From Candidatus Raymondbacteria bacterium RIFOXYA2_FULL_49_16 (GTDB lineage: Bacteria > Fibrobacterota > OXYB2-FULL-49-7 > XYB2-FULL-49-35), in NCBI GenBank assembly GCA_001789205.1, contig MFYT01000017.1, positions 1-15,439 of the forward strand: a stretch of 15,439 nucleotides of DNA. Reading direction: 5' to 3'. The position numbers were made by a program, and so were the translations under genes. The stretch's first letter is position 1. Each line of letters begins with the position of its first letter. The notes beneath the pieces were generated by a model that saw only the letters and a list, made by a program, of their open reading frames with translations, ran no database searches and had not been told where the DNA came from. This document shows, one piece after another, positions 1-6,110 of the stretch.

Positions 1-94
1 GTCTGTGATAACCCCTTTATCGGAAAGTGAACGCTATTCTTTCATAAATTCATTAATCTTGGTTCCGGCTATGCCGGCTTAGAATATAAAAAAT

Positions 95-1033
95 TCAATC
101 CGCCGGTTTCCTCAAACAGGTTTCGAGGCAGGTGGGATCGCAGTTTTTCTCGCATGGCTCGATATGGACCATGACATGCGTGCCAGGAAAAAGGGCGCGT
201 ATCTCCTCCGCGATATCATGATTGATCCGGTGCGACTCATTGACCGGCATATCGGGCGCTACCAGCGCGTGAAACTCGACAAAGCGCGTTGCTCCCGACT
301 TGCGCGTTTTAAATTTGTGATATCCCATGAGTTCGGGATGGCGCTGGCGCAAAACCTCCTTTATGCGTTCTTCCTCGTCCGGGGGCAGCCGCACATCGAG
401 GAGGTCGCGGACCGATTGCAGTGTAAGTTCCCAGGCGGCCCTGAGGATAAGCAAAGCCACCAGCATGGCGGCCACAGGATCGACCCAGTGGAGATCTATG
501 CCAGGAAACCAGCGATCGTGACACCAGAGAACCGCCATGCCGGCCATAACGCCCAGCGAGGTGTACACATCAGTGCGCAGGTGCCAGGCATCGGCCTTCA
601 GGGCTATGGAATCCGTGGCCTTGCCCACACGGAAAAGCAGGGACGAGACCGCGATATTAACCACGGCTGAAAGCGCCATGACCGCCGCACCGAGCGCTGG
701 CGCCTCAAGGGCTGAAGGATGGAGGAGCTTGCCAATAGCCTCCCAGATAATCCATATCGCCGCGCCAAAAATGAGCAATGCTTCTATGGCGCCCGAAATG
801 TTCTCGAATTTGCCATGGCCAAAGGGATGGTCGCTGTCCGCTGGTTTTCCCGATGCGCGCACGGCCAGAAAAGCAATGAACGCCGCCACAAGGTCCATGG
901 CCGAGTGGGCCGCCTCGGAAATGACCGCAACCGAGCCGATGGAAAGGCCTATCATAAGTTTAACGCCAACCAATAGAGTGTTTGACGCCACTGAAATAAG
1001 CGCAACCCGGAATTTTAGTTGATTTGTATCCAT
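95..1033 (-). CDS. Cation diffusion facilitator (CDF) family metal exporter
   Basis: This 312-aa inner-membrane protein should export divalent metal ions (Zn, Co, Ni, Cd class) in exchange for protons. About six hydrophobic segments fill residues 10-215, followed by a soluble C-terminal domain. The usual metal-site residues are visible: H43-x3-D47 in helix 2 and H151-x3-D155 in helix 5 (context ADAWHLRTD), plus the family signature DHPFGHGKFE at 68-77. The C-terminus ends in four evenly spaced cysteines (C294, C298, C302, C306), unusual for the family and probably metal binding. I chose the ATG at 1033; an in-frame TTG at 1042 would add three residues but has no better ribosome site. The leader carries a riboswitch-like fold and terminator (1044-1153), which supports metal-responsive control. 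The metal specificity is inference; the family assignment is firm. Confidence 0.95.
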   Translation of the reverse strand: MDTNQLKFRVALISVASNTLLVGVKLMIGLSIGSVAVISEAAHSAMDLVAAFIAFLAVRASGKPADSDHPFGHGKFENISGAIEALLIFGAAIWIIWEAIGKLLHPSALEAPALGAAVMALSAVVNIAVSSLLFRVGKATDSIALKADAWHLRTDVYTSLGVMAGMAVLWCHDRWFPGIDLHWVDPVAAMLVALLILRAAWELTLQSVRDLLDVRLPPDEEERIKEVLRQRHPELMGYHKFKTRKSGATRFVEFHALVAPDMPVNESHRINHDIAEEIRALFPGTHVMVHIEPCEKNCDPTCLETCLRKPAD

Positions 1034-1040
1034 AAGACCC

Positions 1041-1079
1041 AAATAATAAAGCCCCGTGGAACCGTATGTCCCACGGGGC
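1041..1079 (-). terminator. Intrinsic terminator in the CDF leader
   Basis: Perfect 9-bp GC-rich stem (1079-1071 with 1059-1051; arm GCCCCGTGG) and an 11-nt loop, followed on the minus strand by TTTATTATTT. It lies just before the CDF start codon at 1033 and downstream of the predicted CDF promoter (1164-1192). It can therefore act as a conditional terminator for the CDF gene as well as stopping readthrough from the URO-D gene. Confidence 0.75.
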
Positions 1080-1084
1080 GCCTT

Positions 1085-1153
1085 GTACCATCCGCTGCCG
1101 GCATATCCGGCCCGGCTACACTGCCCAACCTCTGTTGAACAGCTGCCTGATCA
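1085..1153 (-). promoter_or_regulatory. NiCo (czcD-motif)-like riboswitch aptamer
   Basis: Read on the minus strand, this leader holds three GGCAG-type modules (CAGGCAG at 1149-1143, GGGCAG at 1126-1121, CGGCAG at 1100-1095) and three small hairpins. The hairpins are CUGU/ACAG around 1142-1132, GGC/GCC around 1125-1114 and a perfect 5-bp GCCGG stem at 1111-1097. The set of G-rich GGCAG loops around a multi-stem junction, directly before a CDF gene and followed by a terminator, matches what I remember of the NiCo riboswitch, which was first named for its association with czcD/CDF genes. I could not draw a clean closing P1 helix, so the class call is from pattern memory and not from a covariance search. 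Confidence 0.55.
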
Positions 1154-1163
1154 TTATGCAAAT

Positions 1164-1192
1164 AATATATGTATTTTCATTTTCCGCGTCAA
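1164..1192 (-). promoter_or_regulatory. Sigma-70-type promoter for the CDF gene
   Basis: TTGACG (minus strand, 1192-1187), a 17-nt spacer, then TATATT (1169-1164). The predicted start near 1157 would place the riboswitch-like fold and the terminator entirely inside a leader of about 120 nt. It begins just downstream of the URO-D stop codon, so the CDF gene appears to be independently transcribed. Confidence 0.55.
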
Positions 1193-1205
1193 TTCAGAAA
1201 ATTAT

Positions 1206-2333
1206 CTACCGCCACCCGCATGCCTCTGCAAGAAGCGCCGAATAATCCACAAAATCCGGCCACGACACATCAGGCGGCACCCCGTGGTCGCACCCGGGAA
1301 TATACCCGCCATCCAGAATTACCGGTTTGATCCGTTCAATCTCCCATCGGATCTCATCCCCGGCCTTTGCCATGCACCGCTTATCCACACCGCCGCGATA
1401 CGCCATGTTCTTCCCGAACTTTTTCCTGAACGCCCGTATATCGCAACCGGCTGCCACCTCAAGAGGATCGCACGCGTTGATTCCGCCCTCTATCCAGACA
1501 GGTATGAGATCCTCAATATACCCATCTGAATCCATTGATACTATCTGACAGCCCGACGCTTTTATTTCTCGTGTCCATCTCTGGTATACGGGCAGCAGGA
1601 ACTCCCGGGTCATGTCGGGCCCGATCATGGGATGGCTTTTATACGCCATGTCTTCGCTAATATGCACTGAATCCAGTTCCACCATGGTGATCAGAGGCTT
1701 CAGTGTCAATGAAATGAAATCTGACCAGAAGCTGATCATTTCCCGTATCCACTCAGGATCGTCGATTAAAAGCATACACAGGCCTTCAAACCCGAGCCAT
1801 TCGCGCAATTGCCAGAATGGACCGTTTATAGGAAGGTCTACGACATAGTCCCTGTTCCGCAACAGCCTGCACCGATCTTCAAAATCAGCGGGGAATCTCC
1901 CTGAAGTCGCGGGATCGTACCGTTTTTTCATCTCCTCCCAGTCGCCGCGCGTCTCCACCGGACATTTGATCCACCTGCGAGTGACAAAGTCCCTTGCCGT
2001 GCGCAGATACGTGGCATCGAACTGGTCGCTGATCTCGACAATGGCGCCCATCCAGTCGCGGACAATATAATGGCCGTGCTTGTGCTCCAAAACCTTTTCC
2101 TCGTATTCCGGCATCATTTTAAAAGAAACCCCGGGATCTGCATACGGAATTTTTGGAAGTTCCGGATCAATGCCGGTCTCTGTACAGACCTGTTCATAAT
2201 AATCGGCATTTTCCGGAAGCCCCTGCGCATGCCATGTCTTGAGCGTTGATTCGCGCGGATGACCGGGCTGAAAGGGTATTTTATCCGGTTTGCCAAAAAG
2301 GAGGGTTTCGTTGAACCGTTCACGCGCATTCAT
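1206..2333 (-). CDS. Uroporphyrinogen decarboxylase (URO-D) superfamily protein
   Basis: A 375-aa cytosolic protein with the URO-D/methyltransferase TIM-barrel pattern. An N-terminal segment 'IPFQPGHPRES' stands where true HemE has its substrate-binding arginine motif. A central 'SMDSDGYIEDLIPVWIEGGIN' stretch leads into 'DPLEVAAGCD', and the C-terminus has 'PGCDHGVPPDVSWPDF'. This arrangement is typical of the large non-heme URO-D-like group that includes corrinoid/coenzyme M methyltransferases and many uncharacterised members, rather than HemE itself. The start has a good ribosome site (AAAGG). It is divergently transcribed from an AraC regulator, with overlapping promoters in the 148-bp gap, so that regulator probably controls it. 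No corrinoid protein gene is adjacent, so the substrate is unknown. Confidence 0.85.
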   Translation of the reverse strand: MNARERFNETLLFGKPDKIPFQPGHPRESTLKTWHAQGLPENADYYEQVCTETGIDPELPKIPYADPGVSFKMMPEYEEKVLEHKHGHYIVRDWMGAIVEISDQFDATYLRTARDFVTRRWIKCPVETRGDWEEMKKRYDPATSGRFPADFEDRCRLLRNRDYVVDLPINGPFWQLREWLGFEGLCMLLIDDPEWIREMISFWSDFISLTLKPLITMVELDSVHISEDMAYKSHPMIGPDMTREFLLPVYQRWTREIKASGCQIVSMDSDGYIEDLIPVWIEGGINACDPLEVAAGCDIRAFRKKFGKNMAYRGGVDKRCMAKAGDEIRWEIERIKPVILDGGYIPGCDHGVPPDVSWPDFVDYSALLAEACGWR

Positions 2334-2392
2334 GGTTGACCTTTCTTTTTATTGATTATTTGTTCCCTGTATATTGAATGTACCTGTTTTCC

Positions 2393-2421
2393 TTGATATT
2401 AATATTATACTCTATTATTTT
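2393..2421 (+). promoter_or_regulatory. Possible promoter of the AraC-family gene
   Basis: TTGATA (2393-2398), a 17-nt spacer, then TATTTT (2416-2421). It overlaps, face to face, the better-matching minus-strand promoter at 2404-2432. Such overlap would make the two divergent genes interfere with each other. The -10 match is weak and the DNA is AT-rich, so chance is possible. Confidence 0.3.
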
Positions 2422-2432
2422 TATTATTACAA
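2404..2432 (-). promoter_or_regulatory. Sigma-70-type promoter for the URO-D-like gene
   Basis: TTGTAA (2432-2427), a 17-nt spacer, then a perfect TATAAT (2409-2404) on the minus strand. The predicted start near 2397 gives a leader of about 64 nt before the ATG at 2333. Confidence 0.5.
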
Positions 2433-2481
2433 GAGGCTGGATGTAGTATTTATTGTGTTTTTGTGCTGTTATTACTGAAAT

Positions 2482-3309
2482 ATGAAGGAATCATCGATCA
2501 ACAGGTTCTGGCAGCGCGCAGGGGGCCCTGCGTGGCCGCTTGATGTCAGGAGCGTAGGCGTTAAAAACGACCTTTTTCCCTTTTCCGCGGAACGGCCATC
2601 AGGCGCTGATTTTTTTATAATCATGTGGACCACTGCCGGCAGGGGGGAATTGAAGGCTGGCGCAACACGCTACATCCTGAAAAAAGAGTATGTGTTTATA
2701 CTGCCTCCAGGTGTTCCGCATTCGTATGGCACTGTTAAACAGGTAAAAAGCTGGGAAAAATGGTGGTTGACAATTGACGGGGCAACAGCGGCCGATTTTA
2801 TGAGGGGTTTGCATTTGAACAGGGTCCTTGTGCGCAGGATCGGCGCTCCGCCTCTTCTGCTTTTCAAGAGACTGGCAACCATGTCAGCGTATCCGGGCGT
2901 CTCCGGCGCAATGGACCGCGCGCACATCGCGCTCCGCATCCTGTACGAGATCTCAGCAAGGGTCGATCAGCGGTATAGAGGAAATCCCGCAGCTAGGTAC
3001 GGAAAAATCGCTGATTGGGTGAATGCCAATATCGACTCGCTGAAGAACGTGGACGCCATGGCCAAAAGGGCCGGCATTACGCGGTCGCATTTTTCGCGTA
3101 CGTTTACCGAATCAATGGGGATAACGCCCAAACAGTTCCTGCTTGAGGCAAAACTGAACAGGGCAAAGGACCTTCTTATGCGCACGCCATTGAAGATCAA
3201 GGAAATCGCCTATGCATCAGGCTGGTGCGACCCGGCGCATTTCTGCCGGCAATTCTATCGTCTGACCGGCTTTTCGCCAACGCAGTACCGCGCCATGTCG
3301 CACATATAG
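2482..3309 (+). CDS. AraC-family transcriptional regulator
   Basis: A 275-aa regulator. Residues about 25-110 form a cupin-like ligand-binding domain (a glycine-rich strand near 'GRGELKAG' and the turn 'LPPGVPHSYG'). Residues about 178-272 form the double helix-turn-helix DNA-binding domain. The first HTH is 'VDAMAKRAGITRSHFSRTF'; the second, 'IKEIAYASGWCDPAHFCRQF', is followed by the classic 'TGFSPTQYR' ending. Cupin-AraC regulators of this kind usually sense a sugar or small carbon compound. It is divergent from the URO-D-like gene, its likely target. The start has no obvious Shine-Dalgarno sequence (the bases before it are GTTATTACTGAAAT), so it may be weakly translated. It is convergent with the sigma-54 activator gene, with only 3 bp between the two stop codons. 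Confidence 0.93.
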   Translation: MKESSINRFWQRAGGPAWPLDVRSVGVKNDLFPFSAERPSGADFFIIMWTTAGRGELKAGATRYILKKEYVFILPPGVPHSYGTVKQVKSWEKWWLTIDGATAADFMRGLHLNRVLVRRIGAPPLLLFKRLATMSAYPGVSGAMDRAHIALRILYEISARVDQRYRGNPAARYGKIADWVNANIDSLKNVDAMAKRAGITRSHFSRTFTESMGITPKQFLLEAKLNRAKDLLMRTPLKIKEIAYASGWCDPAHFCRQFYRLTGFSPTQYRAMSHI

Positions 3310-3312
3310 AGA

Positions 3313-5826
3313 TCATTGGTTTGTTTTTTCAAGCACCTGAAAAAACACGGCCCGTCCTTTTGCCTGTTTCAGTATTTTTCCCTGGTTTAATAATACATCA
3401 AGATATTTCCAGCCAGTGGCCTTTGAGATCTTCATGCGCCTCATGAAATCGTTTATGGTGAACTCTGTCCGTTGAAGCTGTTTGAGCGCTTTTTCCACTC
3501 TGCTTTGCAGGGAGTCCTGCAAGCCGAAAGACGATATGTAGCGTTTGACAGTATTGTACGAGCAGCCGAAGTGGAGCGCTATTTTATGCGGTTTGCCGTA
3601 CAATTCATCATACACCCTCCGGAACGTTTCGCTGTCCCGGTACGACCCCGCGACCGCACGCACAGCGCCAGCCCCCGCTCCTCCGGCAGTCATGGCCCGT
3701 GTACGGACCACAGGCGTCCCGCCTATTGCCATACCCGCTGTTTTTGCCAAGAACGAGGGAAAGTGTTCAGCCGTTAATATGCCCTGGCGGTTGATGATAA
3801 GGGCGTTCTCGATCGCGTTCTTGAGCTCGCGCACATTACCGGGCCAGGCATAGTTCATGAGCGCTGGAAACACGTTGTTGTTTATCGTGGGAATGAGGGT
3901 ATCGTTCTGTTTGGCCAGGGAGACGATGAGATGATTCACAATAGGATATATGTCCATCAGCCGTTCCCGTAGCGGCAGCACCGGAATATGCACGACCTTG
4001 ATCCGGTAATACAGGTCGGCCCTGAATGTGCCCTGCGCGACCGCCTCCTCAAGGTCGGTATTCGTTGCTGAAACAATGCGCACGTCGACTTTCAGCGTTG
4101 TCTTGCCGCCGATCCGCTCGAGCTGGCGGTCCTGCAGGAAGCGGAGCAGTTTGGTCTGGATATCAACGGTCAGGTTGCCTATCTCATCGAGGAACACGGT
4201 GCCGCGGTGGGCAAGTTCGAACTTGCCAATCTGCCTGCGGTCCGCGCCGGTAAAAGCGCCTTTTTCGTACCCGAACAGCTCGCTTTCGATGAGCGTTGGC
4301 GGCAACGACGCGCAATCGATTTTCACAAAGGGCCCCTTGCGGCCGCTTTCCAGATGGATCGCCTTGGCGACAAGGTCCTTGCCCGTGCCTGTCTCGCCGG
4401 TGATCAGGACCGAGGCGCCCGACGATGCCACGGTCTTGATGGTGCTGATGATGTTCTCGATTGCCGGGGAGTTGCCGATGAGACCATGAAAGCCCCGTTC
4501 CGTGTTCGCGAGCCGTATCAGCGCCCGGTCCCGGTCCTTTTTATACACGGCCATGCGTTCCTCAGCCCTGGCAACCTCGCCCAGCTCGCGCATGAGCAGA
4601 AATTTTTTCATCACGTTGATATACAGCCCGGGAACAATCTGCAATTCATACTGGTTGCCCTCGTCGTTCCTGAACCGCACCAGCTTCCGGAATCCCTTCA
4701 ACGCGTCATAATTAAACACACTCGACCGGGTGCGCATCGTGAATGACAGATAGGTCACTTTTCCGGGAGCGCACAGACCGAACCTGTTGAGGGGCGCATG
4801 GTCGCTGTAAAATGGAATGTCATCTATATGGCGCAGGACATCCCTGCCGTTCACGGCAATGGTGATGATCGGACCGGTCTTGACAATAGCGACCTCACGG
4901 GGTCTTTCCTCCAGCTCCTTGCCATAGAGTATGTTGGCGTTCCGTTTCAGGATCGCCCTGTTGTTATTGAAGTTTATCAAGTATCCATTTTCATCGGGCG
5001 AAAGGACCGGGTTATCGATGCCGCATAAAAAAACGCCCCCAAATCCTTCGGAGAAGCTGTATTCTATTTTATAGTCGGTCTGAAAAAAATCAAAAGAATC
5101 CGGGCAGACAAGGTAATTCGTGTCTCCTGTTTTTCCCTGACGTACCAAACGGACGCTATTTTTCTGAATCTCCCATGACGGGTCTTGCGTATGGAAAAAC
5201 TGCTCAAAACCGTCTTTTTGAGAATCGACCTTCAGTCCCCATGGCGCATTATTTTTCGCCTCCAGATCAGAAACATGCGCCAGGAATTCCCTTCTCACCC
5301 TTCCCCATTCCTTAAAATCCTCTTGGACCAGGCATTCGCTCAAATTCGTCCCGCGAAAACGCTTTTCTCCGAAGATGGACATGAGCTTGCGGTGAAACCT
5401 TCTCCCGAAATCCTCCAAATTCAAGCGTTCATCCAGGATCGCAAACAGGTCTTTTTCGTAAAATTGGTGGATGCTTTCCACGGAAAAAGGAAGCAATTCA
5501 ATGGAAAATACTGAAAAATCATCGTGCTTTTGCCCTCGCTTGATCAATGCGTGGATACCCTCCTTCTGCGAGGAATCCACGGGAAAAGCGATAAAACCCG
5601 GCTTGGGAACCATACGGCACCTGATGCCTGTCGCGGTTTCATTAATGACATCAATGATCGATTTGAACGGTTTCCCTTGCAGGTCGCCAAGGACATATCC
5701 CAAAGTCCGGGTGAAATTGTCCGATATCCAGATTATTCTAGAATCATTGTCAACCGCACACAGGGCATTGAAAGAACCATTAAGAAGAGATGTGAACTGA
5801 TTTTCTGTAAATTCCTTGATGGTCAT
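3313..5826 (-). CDS. Sigma-54-dependent transcriptional activator with PAS and lectin-like sensor domains
   Basis: An 837-aa enhancer-binding protein that should hydrolyse ATP to open sigma-54 promoters. A PAS-like domain occupies about residues 8-110 ('LCAVDNDSRIIWISDNFTR'). A beta-rich region at about 210-366, with alternating strands such as 'GGVFLCGIDNP' and 'ITIAVNGRDVLRHI', resembles concanavalin-A/LamG or DUF1080-like sandwiches. The AAA+ domain has Walker A GETGTGKD near 475, GAFTGA near 523, Walker B VFLDEIG near 542 and 'YAWPGNVRELKNAIENA'. The C-terminus has a helix-turn-helix ('HKIALHFGCSYNTVKRYI', about 745-770) and a winged-helix-like segment (about 785-835). No receiver domain is present. 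I chose the ATG at 5826 because AAGAGGTG precedes it; an in-frame upstream start at 5865 lacks this. The gene is divergent from a sigma-54 promoter. The lectin-like call is by eye. Confidence 0.93.
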   Translation of the reverse strand: MTIKEFTENQFTSLLNGSFNALCAVDNDSRIIWISDNFTRTLGYVLGDLQGKPFKSIIDVINETATGIRCRMVPKPGFIAFPVDSSQKEGIHALIKRGQKHDDFSVFSIELLPFSVESIHQFYEKDLFAILDERLNLEDFGRRFHRKLMSIFGEKRFRGTNLSECLVQEDFKEWGRVRREFLAHVSDLEAKNNAPWGLKVDSQKDGFEQFFHTQDPSWEIQKNSVRLVRQGKTGDTNYLVCPDSFDFFQTDYKIEYSFSEGFGGVFLCGIDNPVLSPDENGYLINFNNNRAILKRNANILYGKELEERPREVAIVKTGPIITIAVNGRDVLRHIDDIPFYSDHAPLNRFGLCAPGKVTYLSFTMRTRSSVFNYDALKGFRKLVRFRNDEGNQYELQIVPGLYINVMKKFLLMRELGEVARAEERMAVYKKDRDRALIRLANTERGFHGLIGNSPAIENIISTIKTVASSGASVLITGETGTGKDLVAKAIHLESGRKGPFVKIDCASLPPTLIESELFGYEKGAFTGADRRQIGKFELAHRGTVFLDEIGNLTVDIQTKLLRFLQDRQLERIGGKTTLKVDVRIVSATNTDLEEAVAQGTFRADLYYRIKVVHIPVLPLRERLMDIYPIVNHLIVSLAKQNDTLIPTINNNVFPALMNYAWPGNVRELKNAIENALIINRQGILTAEHFPSFLAKTAGMAIGGTPVVRTRAMTAGGAGAGAVRAVAGSYRDSETFRRVYDELYGKPHKIALHFGCSYNTVKRYISSFGLQDSLQSRVEKALKQLQRTEFTINDFMRRMKISKATGWKYLDVLLNQGKILKQAKGRAVFFQVLEKTNQ

Positions 5827-5863
5827 AGTTGCACCTCTTGACCAAAGTTTTGATCGAACAAAC

Positions 5864-5892
5864 AATATAAATAATAATAGATATAGTGTACA
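5864..5892 (-). promoter_or_regulatory. Possible promoter of the sigma-54 activator gene
   Basis: TGTACA (5892-5887), a 17-nt spacer, then TATATT (5869-5864) on the minus strand, giving a leader of about 30 nt. The -35 hexamer lies within the upstream dyad shared by the two sigma-54 promoters, so activator binding there could repress its own gene. AT-rich DNA makes chance matches likely. Confidence 0.25.
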
Positions 5893-5910
5893 TATTTATA
5901 CGATACGTAC
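5886..5910 (+). promoter_or_regulatory. Candidate upstream activator site, copy A
   Basis: An imperfect dyad at 5888-5910: outer arms GTAC/GTAC and inner TAT/ATA with one mismatched pair between them, centred 80 bp before the -24 element. It aligns with 8414-8438 at exactly the same distance from its own promoter; the best block is ACAT-TTTATA. Position and conservation fit a binding site for the divergent activator, but binding is inferred. Confidence 0.55.
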
Positions 5911-5978
5911 CAATACATTCAGCTATCTGATAATAATAACAACAGCATTACTTATTTAAATTCAAAGTAGTTGTTCTC

Positions 5979-5992
5979 GGTATAGTTTTTGC
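5979..5992 (+). promoter_or_regulatory. Sigma-54 (-24/-12) promoter of the DUF4091 operon
   Basis: GG at 5979-5980, exactly 10 nt, then GC at 5991-5992, with the T-run before GC that is typical of the -12 box (CGGTATAGTTTTTGCA). It is divergent to a sigma-54 activator gene and nearly identical to the element at 8507-8520. The predicted start is near 6004, giving a leader of about 80 nt. Confidence 0.85.
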
Positions 5993-6038
5993 ATATTAAA
6001 CCTATAATGTTATAGATTATAGTACCATAAGTTTTATT

Positions 6039-6110
6039 GTGAAACTTTTTATGAAAGATTTAAAAGCAACTTACAGGAGGGCCAAATGTCCGCATCTAGC
6101 TTTCAGCTGA
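6039..6110 (+). pseudogene. Remnant of a small leader gene related to the 58-aa ORF
   Basis: A GTG-initiated 23-codon frame (MKLFMKDLKATYRRAK...) runs over the start of the DUF4091 gene in another frame. Its opening resembles that of the 58-aa ORF at 8566 (F-[ML]-K-D-L...Y), and the DNA shares TGAAAGATTT at nearly the same distance from the promoter (2524 bp apart, versus 2528 for the promoter pair). Right after it, CTTACAGGAGGGCC matches the region before the LRR gene (CTTAC, TTAA, AGGAGGGCC). It looks like the small gene with its middle deleted. The match is short and there is no ribosome site, so it may not be translated. Confidence 0.4.

Larger units (their letters stand above)
5886..6000 (+). 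repeat. Duplicated sigma-54 control region, copy A
   Basis: Aligns without gaps to 8414-8528, with 79 of 115 positions identical by hand count. The conserved blocks are the upstream dyad (5887-5900), an AATAATAA block (5932-5939), an identical 17-mer CTTATTTAAATTCAAAG (5951-5967) and the -24/-12 element with its flanks (5979-5996). The bases between blocks have drifted, which suggests an old duplication under selection at functional sites. Confidence 0.8.

Noticed and set aside
65-77. Short hairpin CCGGC-TAT-GCCGG downstream of the CDF stop codon
   Set aside because: Only 5 bp, with no T-run on the minus strand after it; too weak to call a terminator.
2396-2405. Palindrome ATATTAATAT in the AraC/URO-D divergent gap
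   Set aside because: Made only of A and T in a very AT-rich stretch, so expected by chance; not like a typical AraC direct-repeat site.
4028-4489. Long open frames on the plus strand inside the sigma-54 activator gene, such as this 153-codon one
   Set aside because: They lie opposite the conserved AAA+ domain, have no ribosome site and no recognisable protein pattern; they are by-products of the coding strand.
6016-6110. TATAAT/ATTATA inverted repeats in the first operon's leader as a possible riboswitch or operator
   Set aside because: The stem is AT-only and short, and is not shared with the second operon's leader.
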